DNA of 64,000 nucleotides from Paraburkholderia humisilvae (GTDB lineage Bacteria; Pseudomonadota; Gammaproteobacteria; Burkholderiales; Burkholderiaceae). Numbering within the stretch: the first letter of the stretch is position 1; each line of letters begins with the position of its first letter. Position numbers and translations under genes: made by a program. The stretch covers positions 1 to 64,000 of the forward strand of contig NZ_CADIKH010000030.1 in assembly GCF_902859855.1 (NCBI RefSeq). Direction: 5' to 3'. The notes under the pieces are model-generated. The model ran no database searches, was not told the origin of the DNA, and saw only the letters and a program-made list of their open reading frames with translations. Shown one piece after another: positions 23,569 through 32,199 of this stretch.

Positions 23569-24798
23569 TCAGGCAACAAGACCGTGTGCGTCGATCAACC
23601 GGTTCACCACCCGTATCACGAACTCCGGACTGATCGTCGCCGTGCACTGGAAGCGCTGCGCGCGGCGATCCGCGCGGCGCGGGCACCAGTCGAAATCGTC
23701 GGGATCGAACTGGTGCGCGGTGTCGTTGAAGCAGCTATTGCACGGGTGAAAGTTGATCACGCGCCACGGTGTGTGGAACTCGGTCTGCGGATGCGAAAAG
23801 CCGCTAATCATCACGACCGGCCTGCCGACCGCCCACGCGAGCCATGACAGGCCGCTGCCCAGCCCGACGAAGAACGCGGCGTGCGCGAGCAGGCTCGCGC
23901 GCTCCTGCAGCGGCCGTTCGCCGGTGAAATCCTCGGCGCCCGCCGGCATCCGGTTCAGCGCGCCGGGCTGTCCGTATGCGCGGTCACGGTCGATGCACAG
24001 CACGCGAAAGCCGAGCCGCTTCAGATGCGCGATCAGCGTCGGCCAGCCACGCGGATTGTTCCAGTACTTGCATTGGGCCGTGGCCTGCGTCGCGATGCAC
24101 ACGTACGGTTGCGCGATGCGCCGCGCGGTGTCCGCGACGATCAGCCGCGGCCGCCGCTCGCCGGGCGGCACGCCGAGCATGTACGCGACCGCGTCCTGCA
24201 TGCTGCTCACGCGCGGGTCGGTCGGCTGGTGATCGCGTTCGTCGTAGGGGGAAAAGAGGCCGACGTGATACGTCGCATAGAACGGAGTGCCCGCTGCGGC
24301 GGCTGCGCCGGGAGCGCGATCGGAAACGAGCTGCAAAGCCGGGTAGCCAGCGCGAAAGAGCGGGTGCAGGTGGTCCGGCAACGCAACGTGCAGATCGCAG
24401 CGGTGCTGCTCGCGAAACGCGTCGATCGCTGGCATCCACGCGAGCGAGTCGCCGAGCGCAGCCGACGCGAGACGGACCAGCACAGGCTGGCCGGCTGCAT
24501 CGAACCCATGCTCGAACACGAGGCGCGCGCCGTCGAACACTTGCAGGCGCGTGCGCACGAAGTACTTGCGCCGGCTCGCGACGGTCGCGCCGGCTTCGAC
24601 CATTTCGTCGAACACGACGTTGTGGGTATCGATGTCGACCATCCGCACGCGCCAACCGTCGACCGGCACCTGCACGCGGCAGCCGTAGTTGAAATCGAAA
24701 CGGACGCCTTCGGGCCCGTTGAACACGGGCGTGCCCGGTCGCGTAAAGCTCGATTCGGTGAGACCGTGCTGGGTGCCGGTGCGGACGGTTTCGCTCAT
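23569..24798 (-). CDS. Autotransporter strand-loop-strand O-heptosyltransferase (TibC/Aah-like)
   Basis: A 409-residue glycosyltransferase of the bacterial autotransporter heptosyltransferase family, which transfers heptose from ADP-heptose to serines on autotransporter passenger repeats in the cytoplasm. The N-terminal beta domain (about 20-110, GVRFDFNYGCRVQVP) is followed by a GT9-like nucleotide-sugar domain with VGLGSGLSWLAWAVGRPVVMISG (positions about 312-334, shown here as fragments of the family motif). Four cysteines at 353, 356, 372 and 385 (CNSC, DWC, FQC) match the iron-binding cluster known in TibC. No autotransporter substrate gene lies nearby, which is unusual. The start at 24798 is the only sensible ATG. 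Confidence 0.88.
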   Translation of the reverse strand: MSETVRTGTQHGLTESSFTRPGTPVFNGPEGVRFDFNYGCRVQVPVDGWRVRMVDIDTHNVVFDEMVEAGATVASRRKYFVRTRLQVFDGARLVFEHGFDAAGQPVLVRLASAALGDSLAWMPAIDAFREQHRCDLHVALPDHLHPLFRAGYPALQLVSDRAPGAAAAAGTPFYATYHVGLFSPYDERDHQPTDPRVSSMQDAVAYMLGVPPGERRPRLIVADTARRIAQPYVCIATQATAQCKYWNNPRGWPTLIAHLKRLGFRVLCIDRDRAYGQPGALNRMPAGAEDFTGERPLQERASLLAHAAFFVGLGSGLSWLAWAVGRPVVMISGFSHPQTEFHTPWRVINFHPCNSCFNDTAHQFDPDDFDWCPRRADRRAQRFQCTATISPEFVIRVVNRLIDAHGLVA

Positions 24799-24958
24799 GT
24801 TTTCTCCGAGGCGGCGCCGACAAAGTCTGTCGACCCCGCGTCGAAGATCGGAATCGGCGCATCACAAAAATGCAGCCGACACCTTAAGCGGGCGATTTGC
24901 CTGTCCGAATTGGACAACTCTTAAAACGCGCCCGTACAGTCCTGGTTTGCGGGCTAAC

Positions 24959-26149
24959 TCAGAAGAAAGCCTGAATCCCCGTCTGAGCGCGTCCGAGAAT
25001 GAGCGCATGGATATCGTGTGTGCCTTCGTACGTGTTGACCACTTCGAGGTTCACCAGATGACGCGCGACGCCGAACTCATCCGAAATGCCGTTCCCGCCG
25101 AGCATGTCACGCGCGATGCGCGCGATGTCGAGCGACTTGCCGCACGAGTTGCGCTTCATGATCGACGTAATTTCGACGGCGGCGGTGCCGTCGTCCTTCA
25201 TGCGCCCGAGGCGCAGCACGCCTTGCAGCCCGAGCGTAATTTCGGTCTGCATGTCGGCGAGCTTTTTCTGGATCAGCTGGTTCGCGGCAAGCGGCCGGCC
25301 GAACTGCTTGCGATCGAGCACATACTGGCGCGCGATGTGCCAGCACGCTTCGGCCGCGCCGAGCGCGCCCCACGCGATGCCGTAACGCGCTGAATTCAGA
25401 CAGGTGAACGGCCCGCGCAACCCCTTCACGCCGGGCAGCAGGTTTTCCTCGGGAACGAACACCTCGTCGAGCACGATCTCGCCGGTAATCGACGCGCGCA
25501 AACCGACCTTGCCGTGGATCGCCGGCGCGCTCAGCCCCTTCCAGCCCTTCTCGAGGATAAATCCGCGGATCTCGTCCTTGCCGTTCTCTTCGAGCTGAGC
25601 CCAGACGAGGAACACATCGGCGATCGGCGAGTTCGTGATCCACATCTTCGAGCCCGACAGCGAGTAGCCGCCATCGACTTGCTTCGCGCGCGTGACCATG
25701 TTCGCCGGGTCCGAGCCGTGGTTCGGCTCGGTCAGGCCGAAGCAGCCGATCCATTCGCCGCTGGCGAGTTTCGGCAGGTATTTGTCTTTCTGCGCAGCGG
25801 AGCCGAATTCGAAGATCGGCACCATCACGAGCGACGATTGCACGGACATCATCGACCGGTAGCCGGAATCGATCCGCTCGACTTCGCGCGCGATCAGCCC
25901 GTAGCTGACGTAATTCAGGCCCGGGCCGCCGTACTCCTCCGGAATGGTCGGGCCGAGCAGGCCGAGTTCGCCCATTTCGCGAAAGATCGCGACGTCGGTC
26001 TTTTCGTGGCGAAATGCTTCGAGCACGCGCGGCGCGAGCTTGCCCTGCGCGTAGGCCGCGGCGGCGTCGCGCACCATGCGTTCTTCGTCGGTGAGCTGCT
26101 GGTTGAAAAGCAGCGGATCGTCCCAGTGGAATTGCGCATGCGCGGCCAT
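24959..26149 (-). CDS. gcdH: Glutaryl-CoA dehydrogenase
   Basis: A 396-residue acyl-CoA dehydrogenase that oxidises and decarboxylates glutaryl-CoA to crotonyl-CoA in lysine, tryptophan and glutarate breakdown. The N-terminal FHWDDPLLFNQQLTDEERMV is characteristic; the FAD-contact segment GCFGLTEPNHGSDP (about 145-158) and the catalytic glutamate in NTYEGTHDIHALILGR near the C-terminus are intact. The ATG at 26149 follows AGGAGAGACATC. It is divergent from an IclR-family gene, with a near-perfect palindrome between them that is the likely operator. Confidence 0.96.
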   Translation of the reverse strand: MAAHAQFHWDDPLLFNQQLTDEERMVRDAAAAYAQGKLAPRVLEAFRHEKTDVAIFREMGELGLLGPTIPEEYGGPGLNYVSYGLIAREVERIDSGYRSMMSVQSSLVMVPIFEFGSAAQKDKYLPKLASGEWIGCFGLTEPNHGSDPANMVTRAKQVDGGYSLSGSKMWITNSPIADVFLVWAQLEENGKDEIRGFILEKGWKGLSAPAIHGKVGLRASITGEIVLDEVFVPEENLLPGVKGLRGPFTCLNSARYGIAWGALGAAEACWHIARQYVLDRKQFGRPLAANQLIQKKLADMQTEITLGLQGVLRLGRMKDDGTAAVEITSIMKRNSCGKSLDIARIARDMLGGNGISDEFGVARHLVNLEVVNTYEGTHDIHALILGRAQTGIQAFF

Positions 26150-26260
26150 GATGTCTCTCCTGAATACTCGATTGCCTGATCGCTCGACTGCCGGGTGGTG
26201 ACCGGGGCGCGGACGCTCGATCGTGCGTAACGTGATCTGACTTGACTTGAGTTCCGCTGT

Positions 26261-26277
26261 GCGAAACAATGTTTTGC
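26261..26277. promoter_or_regulatory. Putative IclR-type operator between gcdH and its regulator
   Basis: GCGAAACA-A-TGTTTTGC: eight-base arms around a single central A, with one mismatch in sixteen arm positions. It lies 112 bases upstream of gcdH and 26 bases upstream of the IclR-gene start, suitable for autoregulation. Confidence 0.6.
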
Positions 26278-26302
26278 AAATGACACTTGAGTGTACCATC
26301 CG

Positions 26303-27172
26303 ATGCCACGCTCCGCACCTGCTCCCGCCAAGACAGCCGATTTACACGATTCGCCGGATTCGCCGGATTCGTCGCAGTCTGCGCCGTTCATCGACGAGCG
26401 CAAGTTCGTCGTCGCGCTTGCGCGCGGGCTCGACTTGCTGCGCGTGTTCAAGCCAGGCGAGACGCTGCTGGGCAATCGCGATTTTGTCGAACGGACCGGT
26501 TTGCCGAAGGCAACCGTCAATCGCCTGGCGTATACGCTGACGGTGCTCGGCTACCTGCGTTTTGACGAAGCGCTCGGCAAATATGCGCTTGACGCGGGCG
26601 TGCTATCGCTCGGTTTCGCGCTGCTATCCGGGACCGACACGCTCGAACTCGCGCGTCCGCATCTGCGGGCCTTTGCACGGGAGGTCGGCGCGGCGGTGTC
26701 GCTCGGGTGCCGCGACGGTCTCGACATGATCTATCTGGAAACCATCCGCAGCGAAACGGCGCTGACGCTGGGGCTTGCCTCCGGCTCGAAGCTATCGATG
26801 CTGACGAGCTCGATGGGTCGCGCGTACCTCGCGGTGCAGCCGGTCGATGTGCGCGACGCGCTGCTCGCCGAACTCGCGCAAGCGGCGGGCGACGTCGGTC
26901 AGGCACAGACGGAACAAGCGCGGGTCGAAATCGACGCATTCGAGCACGCGGGCTGTTGTTATTCGTTTCGCGCGTGGCACGACGACGTCAACGCGGTCGC
27001 CGTCCCGTTTCGCGATCCGCGCGATGGCCGCTGGCTCGTGCTCAGTTGCAGCGGACCGGCGTCATCGATGGGGGAGGAGGTGTTTCGTGAGCGCGTCGCA
27101 CCGCGCCTGATGGCGCTTGCGCAACGCCTTGGCGGCCCGGCGCAGCGTGGCGCGCGGTCGCACGCACGGTGA
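26303..27172 (+). CDS. IclR-family regulator (GcdR-like)
   Basis: A 289-residue regulator. A poorly conserved Pro/Ser/Asp-rich N-terminus (1-30) precedes the winged HTH (about 37-95, VVALARGLDLLRVFKPGE then LPKATVNRLAYTL) and the GAF-like effector domain (about 110-275). The ATG at 26303 is chosen; a GTG at 26291 is possible. Divergent orientation with gcdH, and the shared palindrome at 26261-26277, point to control of glutarate catabolism, a pairing common in Burkholderia. Convergent with the EAL-like gene, with a loose GC hairpin (27181-27212) between them. Confidence 0.88.
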   Translation: MPRSAPAPAKTADLHDSPDSPDSSQSAPFIDERKFVVALARGLDLLRVFKPGETLLGNRDFVERTGLPKATVNRLAYTLTVLGYLRFDEALGKYALDAGVLSLGFALLSGTDTLELARPHLRAFAREVGAAVSLGCRDGLDMIYLETIRSETALTLGLASGSKLSMLTSSMGRAYLAVQPVDVRDALLAELAQAAGDVGQAQTEQARVEIDAFEHAGCCYSFRAWHDDVNAVAVPFRDPRDGRWLVLSCSGPASSMGEEVFRERVAPRLMALAQRLGGPAQRGARSHAR

Positions 27173-27202
27173 GCCGGCGCGGCGGCTGATCAGGCCATTC
27201 TG

Positions 27203-28033
27203 TCAAGCCGCCCTATGCTCATTGACCACAAACAGCGGCCCTTGCACGAATCGCACGTCGTACTGCTGCAACAGATCGAACTGCGCTTCAGTCGCGACGC
27301 GGTTGAAAATCAATGGAATGCGAAGGCGGTTCGCATAACCGACGAGCGGTTTCACCATCGAATCGCGTAGTGCCGCGCCCGCGTCCATCTTGATGAAGTC
27401 GAGACGGGCCATGTCGGACACCGACAGGATTTGCCCCGCGTTCGGCAGATTCCCCGCCACCTTGAAGCCGTAATGCTGGTAGCTCTTCGTCAGATAACCG
27501 AGAAAAGTGCGATGAGCGACAGCGGCCGGCGGTAACTCGATCACGATGCGCGACGGATTCAGTCCGAACGAGATCAGTACGGTCGAAAAGTGCCGTCCAT
27601 GGTCATAGCGCACGCTCTTCAGCAAGCGCTCGTGCACACGCAGAAACAACAGCCCATGCCGCTGCGCGCCGAAGAAGTTGATGGTGTGCATCGCGCGTGA
27701 CATGCGGTCGAGTGCGACCAGTTCCTGGTCGTCGGAGACGTGCTCGAACGGATCGAAGGTATCCACATGCGCGCCGTTCAGCAACTGCGTGACCGCCTGA
27801 AAGCCGAGCTCGTCGCCGAACCGGTCCGCGCTTTCCGGCGCCGACGACAGCGACTGCGCGAGCGCATGCACGCTGATGTCAAAGATCGGCTCGTAGTGGC
27901 TGCCGAGTTCGAAGTCGGCGTAACGCGCGATCGCGGTGTCGCGATGAACGCCGCTACCCATACGCAAATGCTCGCGAAGAAAGGGCACGGTCGATGCGCG
28001 ATCAACGAGTTGGGCAATGGTCAACGGGATCAT
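27203..28033 (-). CDS. Degenerate EAL-domain protein
   Basis: A 276-residue protein with the fold of an EAL c-di-GMP phosphodiesterase but without its catalytic signatures. YEPIFDI stands for the leading YQPIVDL, and the EAL tripeptide region reads ALAQSLSS. The DDFGTG loop is replaced by NLPNAG, the KID motif by IKMDAG, and the AEGVE segment by FNRVAT. The late QG motif survives (FVQGPLF). It therefore should not hydrolyse c-di-GMP, and may bind it or a protein partner. The ATG at 28033 is chosen over a GTG at 28117; neither has a clear ribosome site. Confidence 0.82.
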   Translation of the reverse strand: MIPLTIAQLVDRASTVPFLREHLRMGSGVHRDTAIARYADFELGSHYEPIFDISVHALAQSLSSAPESADRFGDELGFQAVTQLLNGAHVDTFDPFEHVSDDQELVALDRMSRAMHTINFFGAQRHGLLFLRVHERLLKSVRYDHGRHFSTVLISFGLNPSRIVIELPPAAVAHRTFLGYLTKSYQHYGFKVAGNLPNAGQILSVSDMARLDFIKMDAGAALRDSMVKPLVGYANRLRIPLIFNRVATEAQFDLLQQYDVRFVQGPLFVVNEHRAA

Positions 28034-28238
28034 CGTGGCGTAGGGGAGCGATCGGGCGCGCTCGATTGTTCGGCTTGTCGCCGCATCCTTTGATGGTAGC
28101 AGCGGGCGCCAGATCACGACTAACCAAATGCTGATATCGATTCACGCGGCGGCGTGCATATTAGGGTTTACGTTGATTTCACTAATCGTAATTGGTTTTA
28201 CCATTCGGAACTTAACGGTTGGTCAACGGAGAACCTGC

Positions 28239-29594
28239 ATGAACACATCGACGCGGCCCGAAAGCCACGCGGACGGTGCCAGCGGCATCGGCGACGCTGG
28301 CGGCGCGTACCAGTCCGGCTTCGCGAACGAATTCGCCACAGAAGCGCTGCCCGGCGCGCTGCCGCACGGCCGCAATTCGCCGCAGCGCGCGCCTTACGGG
28401 CTCTACACCGAACAGTTGTCGGGCACCGCGTTCACCGCGCCGCGCGGCCACAACCGGCGCTCATGGCTATACCGGATCCGGCCGGCCGCGATGCACCGGC
28501 CATTCACGCCCTTGCCGTCGGAGCGTCTGGTCGCTAACTTCGCTGACGTGCCGCCGACACCGCCGAACCAGCTCCGCTGGGACCCGCTGCCGATGCCGTC
28601 GAAGCCCACCGACTTTATCGACGGCTGGGTGACGATGGCGGGCAACGGCGCCGCCGAAGCGATGAACGGCTGTGCGATTCATCTGTATGCGGCGAACCGC
28701 TCGATGCAGGACCGTTACTTCTACAGCGCCGACGGCGAATTGCTGATCGTTCCACAGCACGGCCGTCTGGCGATCGCGACCGAGCTGGGCAAACTCGACG
28801 TCGCGCCGTACGAAATCGCGGTGATTCCGCGCGGCGTGCGCTTCACCGTTGCGCTGCCGGATGGCGACGCGCGCGGCTACATTTGCGAGAACTTCGGCGC
28901 CCTGCTGCGGCTGCCGGACCTCGGGCCGATCGGCTCGAACGGGCTGGCGAATCCGCGCGATTTCCTGACGCCGCACGCCGCCTATGAAGACCGCGAAGGC
29001 GCGTTTGAACTGGTCGCGAAGCTGAACGGCCAGCTGTGGCGCGCGGACATCGGCCATGCGCCGCTCGACGTGGTCGCGTGGCATGGCAACTACGCGCCGT
29101 ACAAGTACGACTTGCGCCGCTTCAATACGATTGGCTCGATCAGCTATGACCATCCGGACCCGTCGATCTTCCTCGTGCTGCATGCGCCGAGCGATACGCC
29201 GGGCGTCGATACGCTCGACTTCGTGATCTTTCCGCCGCGCTGGCTCGCGGCCGAGGATACGTTCCGTCCGCCGTGGTTCCACCGTAATGTCGCGAGCGAG
29301 TTCATGGGGCTTGTCCACGGCGTGTACGACGCGAAGGCGGAAGGCTTTGTGCCGGGCGGCGCGAGTCTGCACAACTGCATGTCGGGGCACGGGCCCGATG
29401 CGGAAACCTTCGAGAAGGCATCGCACAGTGACACGTCGAAGCCGCATAAGGTGGCCGACACGATGGCATTCATGTTCGAGTGCCGCACGCTGATCCGGCC
29501 GACGCGTTTCGCACTCGAGCGCGCGCCACTACAGGCGAACTACGCCGAATGCTGGCAAGGCTTGCAAAAACACTTCAACCCGGAGCAGCGATGA
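28239..29594 (+). CDS. hmgA: Homogentisate 1,2-dioxygenase
   Basis: A 451-residue non-haem Fe(II) dioxygenase that opens homogentisate to 4-maleylacetoacetate in tyrosine and phenylalanine catabolism. The iron ligands are visible as H348 and E354 (FHRNVASEFMG) and H384 (NCMSGHGPD), at the same spacing as in the human enzyme. The ATG at 28239 follows ACGGAGAACC. An in-frame upstream stretch encodes a hydrophobic segment but has no ribosome site and is not part of the protein. It overlaps fahA by four bases (ATGA). The AT-rich 100 bases before it should contain the promoter. Confidence 0.97.
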   Translation: MNTSTRPESHADGASGIGDAGGAYQSGFANEFATEALPGALPHGRNSPQRAPYGLYTEQLSGTAFTAPRGHNRRSWLYRIRPAAMHRPFTPLPSERLVANFADVPPTPPNQLRWDPLPMPSKPTDFIDGWVTMAGNGAAEAMNGCAIHLYAANRSMQDRYFYSADGELLIVPQHGRLAIATELGKLDVAPYEIAVIPRGVRFTVALPDGDARGYICENFGALLRLPDLGPIGSNGLANPRDFLTPHAAYEDREGAFELVAKLNGQLWRADIGHAPLDVVAWHGNYAPYKYDLRRFNTIGSISYDHPDPSIFLVLHAPSDTPGVDTLDFVIFPPRWLAAEDTFRPPWFHRNVASEFMGLVHGVYDAKAEGFVPGGASLHNCMSGHGPDAETFEKASHSDTSKPHKVADTMAFMFECRTLIRPTRFALERAPLQANYAECWQGLQKHFNPEQR

Positions 29595-30913
29595 GCCTCG
29601 AGAACTCCCTTCAGTCGACGCTCGACGCTGCGCGCCAAAGCTGGATCGATACCGCGAACGACCCGGCCTGCGATTTCCCGATCCAGAACCTGCCGTTCGG
29701 CATCTTCAGCGATTCGCGCGATCGCATGCCGCGCGCAGGGGTGGCGATCGGCGATCGGATCGTCGACCTGGGCGTGCTGGAACAGGCGGGGCTGCTGCCG
29801 TTGCCGGTTCAGCCTGACGCGATGAAAGACGGCGCGAGCGTGTTCGCGCGCGATTCGCTGAACGCGTTTATCGCGCTCGGCCGTGACACATGGCGCAGCG
29901 TGCGCGTGCAACTGAGCGCGCTGCTCGCGCGCGACAACCCGCGCCTGCGTGACGACACAGCGCTCCACGCGCGCGCGCTGGTGCGTCAGGCGGACGCGAC
30001 GCTGCATCTGCCGGTGGACATTCCCGGCTACACCGACTTCTATTCGTCGAAGGAGCACGCGACCAACGTCGGATCGATGTTTCGCGACCCGAAGAATGCG
30101 CTGCTGCCGAACTGGCTGGAGATACCGATCGGCTATAACGGACGGGCGTCGTCGGTGGTGGTGAGCGGCACGCCGGTGCGGCGGCCCAATGGCCAGATCA
30201 AGCTGCCGGAGGCGCCGCGACCGGTGTTCGGCGCGTGCCGCAAGCTCGATATCGAGCTGGAGACGGGCTTTATCGTCGGACGCGGCAATGCGCTCGGCGA
30301 GCCGATTGCATGCGCCGATGCGGAACAGCATATCTTCGGCATGGTGCTGCTCAACGACTGGAGCGCACGTGATCTCCAGCAATGGGAATACGTGCCGCTC
30401 GGCCCGTTCAACTCGAAGACTTTCGCGACCACGATCTCGCCGTGGATCGTCACGCTCGATGCGCTCGAACCGTTCCGCGTCGCGCAGCCGGACCAGCAGC
30501 CGGCGCCGCTCGACTATCTGCGGCACGACGGCAGGCATGCCTTCGATATCGAGCTCGAAGTCCGCTTGCGGCCGCGGCACGCGGGCCGCGCGACGATGAT
30601 CGCGCGCACGAACTTCCGCCATATGTACTGGACGATGGCGCAGCAGCTCGCGCATCACACCGTGTCGGGCTGCAATACGCGGGTTGGCGATCTGATGGGC
30701 TCAGGAACGATCAGCGGGGCCGCTGAAAACGCGTTCGGCAGCCTGCTCGAACTGACGTGGAATGGCAAGAAGCCGCTTGAGCTCGACGAAGGTGGCACGC
30801 GCATGTTTATCGAGGACGGCGATGAACTGACGCTTGCGGGCTGGTGTCAGGGCGATGGTTATCGCGTGGGTTTCGGCACGTGTATGGGCGAGGTGTTGCC
30901 GGCACGCGGGTGA
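29591..30913 (+). CDS. fahA: Fumarylacetoacetase
   Basis: A 440-residue hydrolase splitting fumarylacetoacetate into fumarate and acetoacetate, the last step of the homogentisate route. Metal and catalytic motifs are present: DYTDFYSSKEHATNVG (metal Asp and catalytic His), ELETGFIVG (two metal Glu) and LNDWSARDLQQWEY (metal Asp). It is coupled to hmgA through ATGA. Maleylacetoacetate isomerase is not in the window and must be encoded elsewhere or be dispensable. Confidence 0.97.
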   Translation: MSLENSLQSTLDAARQSWIDTANDPACDFPIQNLPFGIFSDSRDRMPRAGVAIGDRIVDLGVLEQAGLLPLPVQPDAMKDGASVFARDSLNAFIALGRDTWRSVRVQLSALLARDNPRLRDDTALHARALVRQADATLHLPVDIPGYTDFYSSKEHATNVGSMFRDPKNALLPNWLEIPIGYNGRASSVVVSGTPVRRPNGQIKLPEAPRPVFGACRKLDIELETGFIVGRGNALGEPIACADAEQHIFGMVLLNDWSARDLQQWEYVPLGPFNSKTFATTISPWIVTLDALEPFRVAQPDQQPAPLDYLRHDGRHAFDIELEVRLRPRHAGRATMIARTNFRHMYWTMAQQLAHHTVSGCNTRVGDLMGSGTISGAAENAFGSLLELTWNGKKPLELDEGGTRMFIEDGDELTLAGWCQGDGYRVGFGTCMGEVLPARG

Positions 30914-30965
30914 AACTCTCGCGCATCCCGCACAAGGGCAATGCGCACGTGCAACGCCGCGGTGA

Positions 30966-32123
30966 CTATTGCAACGCGCGCACCGCGGCGCGCCGTTTTT
31001 CCCACAACGCTGCGAAGAGAAAGGAAAGCGCGCTCGCCAGCAGCACGCCGATCAGCGCATCGTTGCCGATACGCTTCATCAGCGCGCCGGCGACGAGCGG
31101 CCCGCCGAAGCTCGCGACGCTCCACGACGCGCCGACCAGCGAACTCGCGGACACCAGCGCCGCGCCGCGAAAGCGCTCGCCGCATGCGACGAGCGACAGC
31201 GTATAGATCGCGCCGGCCGCGCCGCCCAGCACATACAGCAGCGGCCAGCACAGCCACGGTGTCGCGACCGCCCACGGCAGCAGTGCGAGCAGCAGCACGA
31301 CGACGACGGCCGCGCCGATATGAACGCGTTCGCGGCCCAGATGGTCCGCGAGCCAGCCGATCGGGAATTGCAGCGTGGTGTCGCCGAGCAGCAGCGCCGA
31401 GGCGAAAAGCACCGCGACACTCGCTGCGAATCCGTGGGCCATCGCGAAGAGCGGAATCAGCGACAGCGCGAGCGTGTCGAATAGCGCGAAGAACCCGGTG
31501 CCGACCACCAGCGCCGGCATGCGCGGCAGCACGTGCCGCCAGTTGCCGTGCGGCTCATGCTCGCCCGCGACGCGCGGCGTCGCGCGGATCGCCGCGAGCA
31601 TCGGCAGCGCGAGCAGAAAGACGGCGCCGCAGGCGAGAAAGCGCCAGCCGGCAAACGGCGCGATGCGGCTGACGAGCACCGGGCCGGTCATCTGGAACAG
31701 CGTGAAGTGGGTCGCGTAGATCGCGATCACACGGGCGCGCGACGCATCGTCGGCAAGCTGGTTCACCCATGCTTCGCCGACCGTGAACAGCAACATCAGC
31801 GCGACGCCGCACACCACGCGCAATACGCCCCAGACCCACAGGTTAGAGGTGAACTGCATCAGCGCGGTCGCGAGCGCGACCGCGAGCACCGCGCCGACGA
31901 TCACCTGACGGCCACTGAAACGCGCGGCGATGCGGCTTGTCAGCGGCACGACGAGCAGGCCGCCGGCTGCTTGCGCGGCAGTCAGCAGGCCGACGACGTC
32001 GGTGCCGTAGCCGGCGTCGGTGAGCGCGAGAGCCGTCAGCGGAAGCGTTGCGCCGGTGCCGAGTCCGACCACGGCGACGCTCAGAATGAGCGCGACAAAG
32101 TCGCGCGAGAAGATCACTTTCAT
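30966..32123 (-). CDS. MFS transporter (YcaD-like)
   Basis: A 385-residue twelve-helix major facilitator of the drug/sugar efflux-like group. The first half shows VGLGTGATLPLTALAL and GLLTAAQAAGGLLVVPLTSRIAARFSGR in family positions; the second-half loop is IGWLADHLGRERV. GEAWVNQLADDASRARVIAIY (about 116-136) is a mark of the YcaD/MFS relatives. There is no regulator nearby, and the substrate is unknown. It is 77 bases downstream of another MFS gene on the same strand. Confidence 0.85.
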   Translation of the reverse strand: MKVIFSRDFVALILSVAVVGLGTGATLPLTALALTDAGYGTDVVGLLTAAQAAGGLLVVPLTSRIAARFSGRQVIVGAVLAVALATALMQFTSNLWVWGVLRVVCGVALMLLFTVGEAWVNQLADDASRARVIAIYATHFTLFQMTGPVLVSRIAPFAGWRFLACGAVFLLALPMLAAIRATPRVAGEHEPHGNWRHVLPRMPALVVGTGFFALFDTLALSLIPLFAMAHGFAASVAVLFASALLLGDTTLQFPIGWLADHLGRERVHIGAAVVVVLLLALLPWAVATPWLCWPLLYVLGGAAGAIYTLSLVACGERFRGAALVSASSLVGASWSVASFGGPLVAGALMKRIGNDALIGVLLASALSFLFAALWEKRRAAVRALQ

Positions 32124-32199
32124 CGGCCGTGATGCTACTACGCGGGGCAGTGGCGTGTGCGCGGCAACGTGCGCGCGCGTGAACCCGAAAACGGCGCGA

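Noticed and set aside
27181..27212. Terminator between the IclR and EAL-like genes
   Set aside because: GGCGGCT and AGCCGCC can pair, but the loop is 18 bases and there is no T tract on either strand.
28128..28238. N-terminal transmembrane extension of HmgA
   Set aside because: The in-frame upstream stretch is hydrophobic, but a good ribosome site precedes the ATG at 28239 and HmgA is cytosolic in all known cases.
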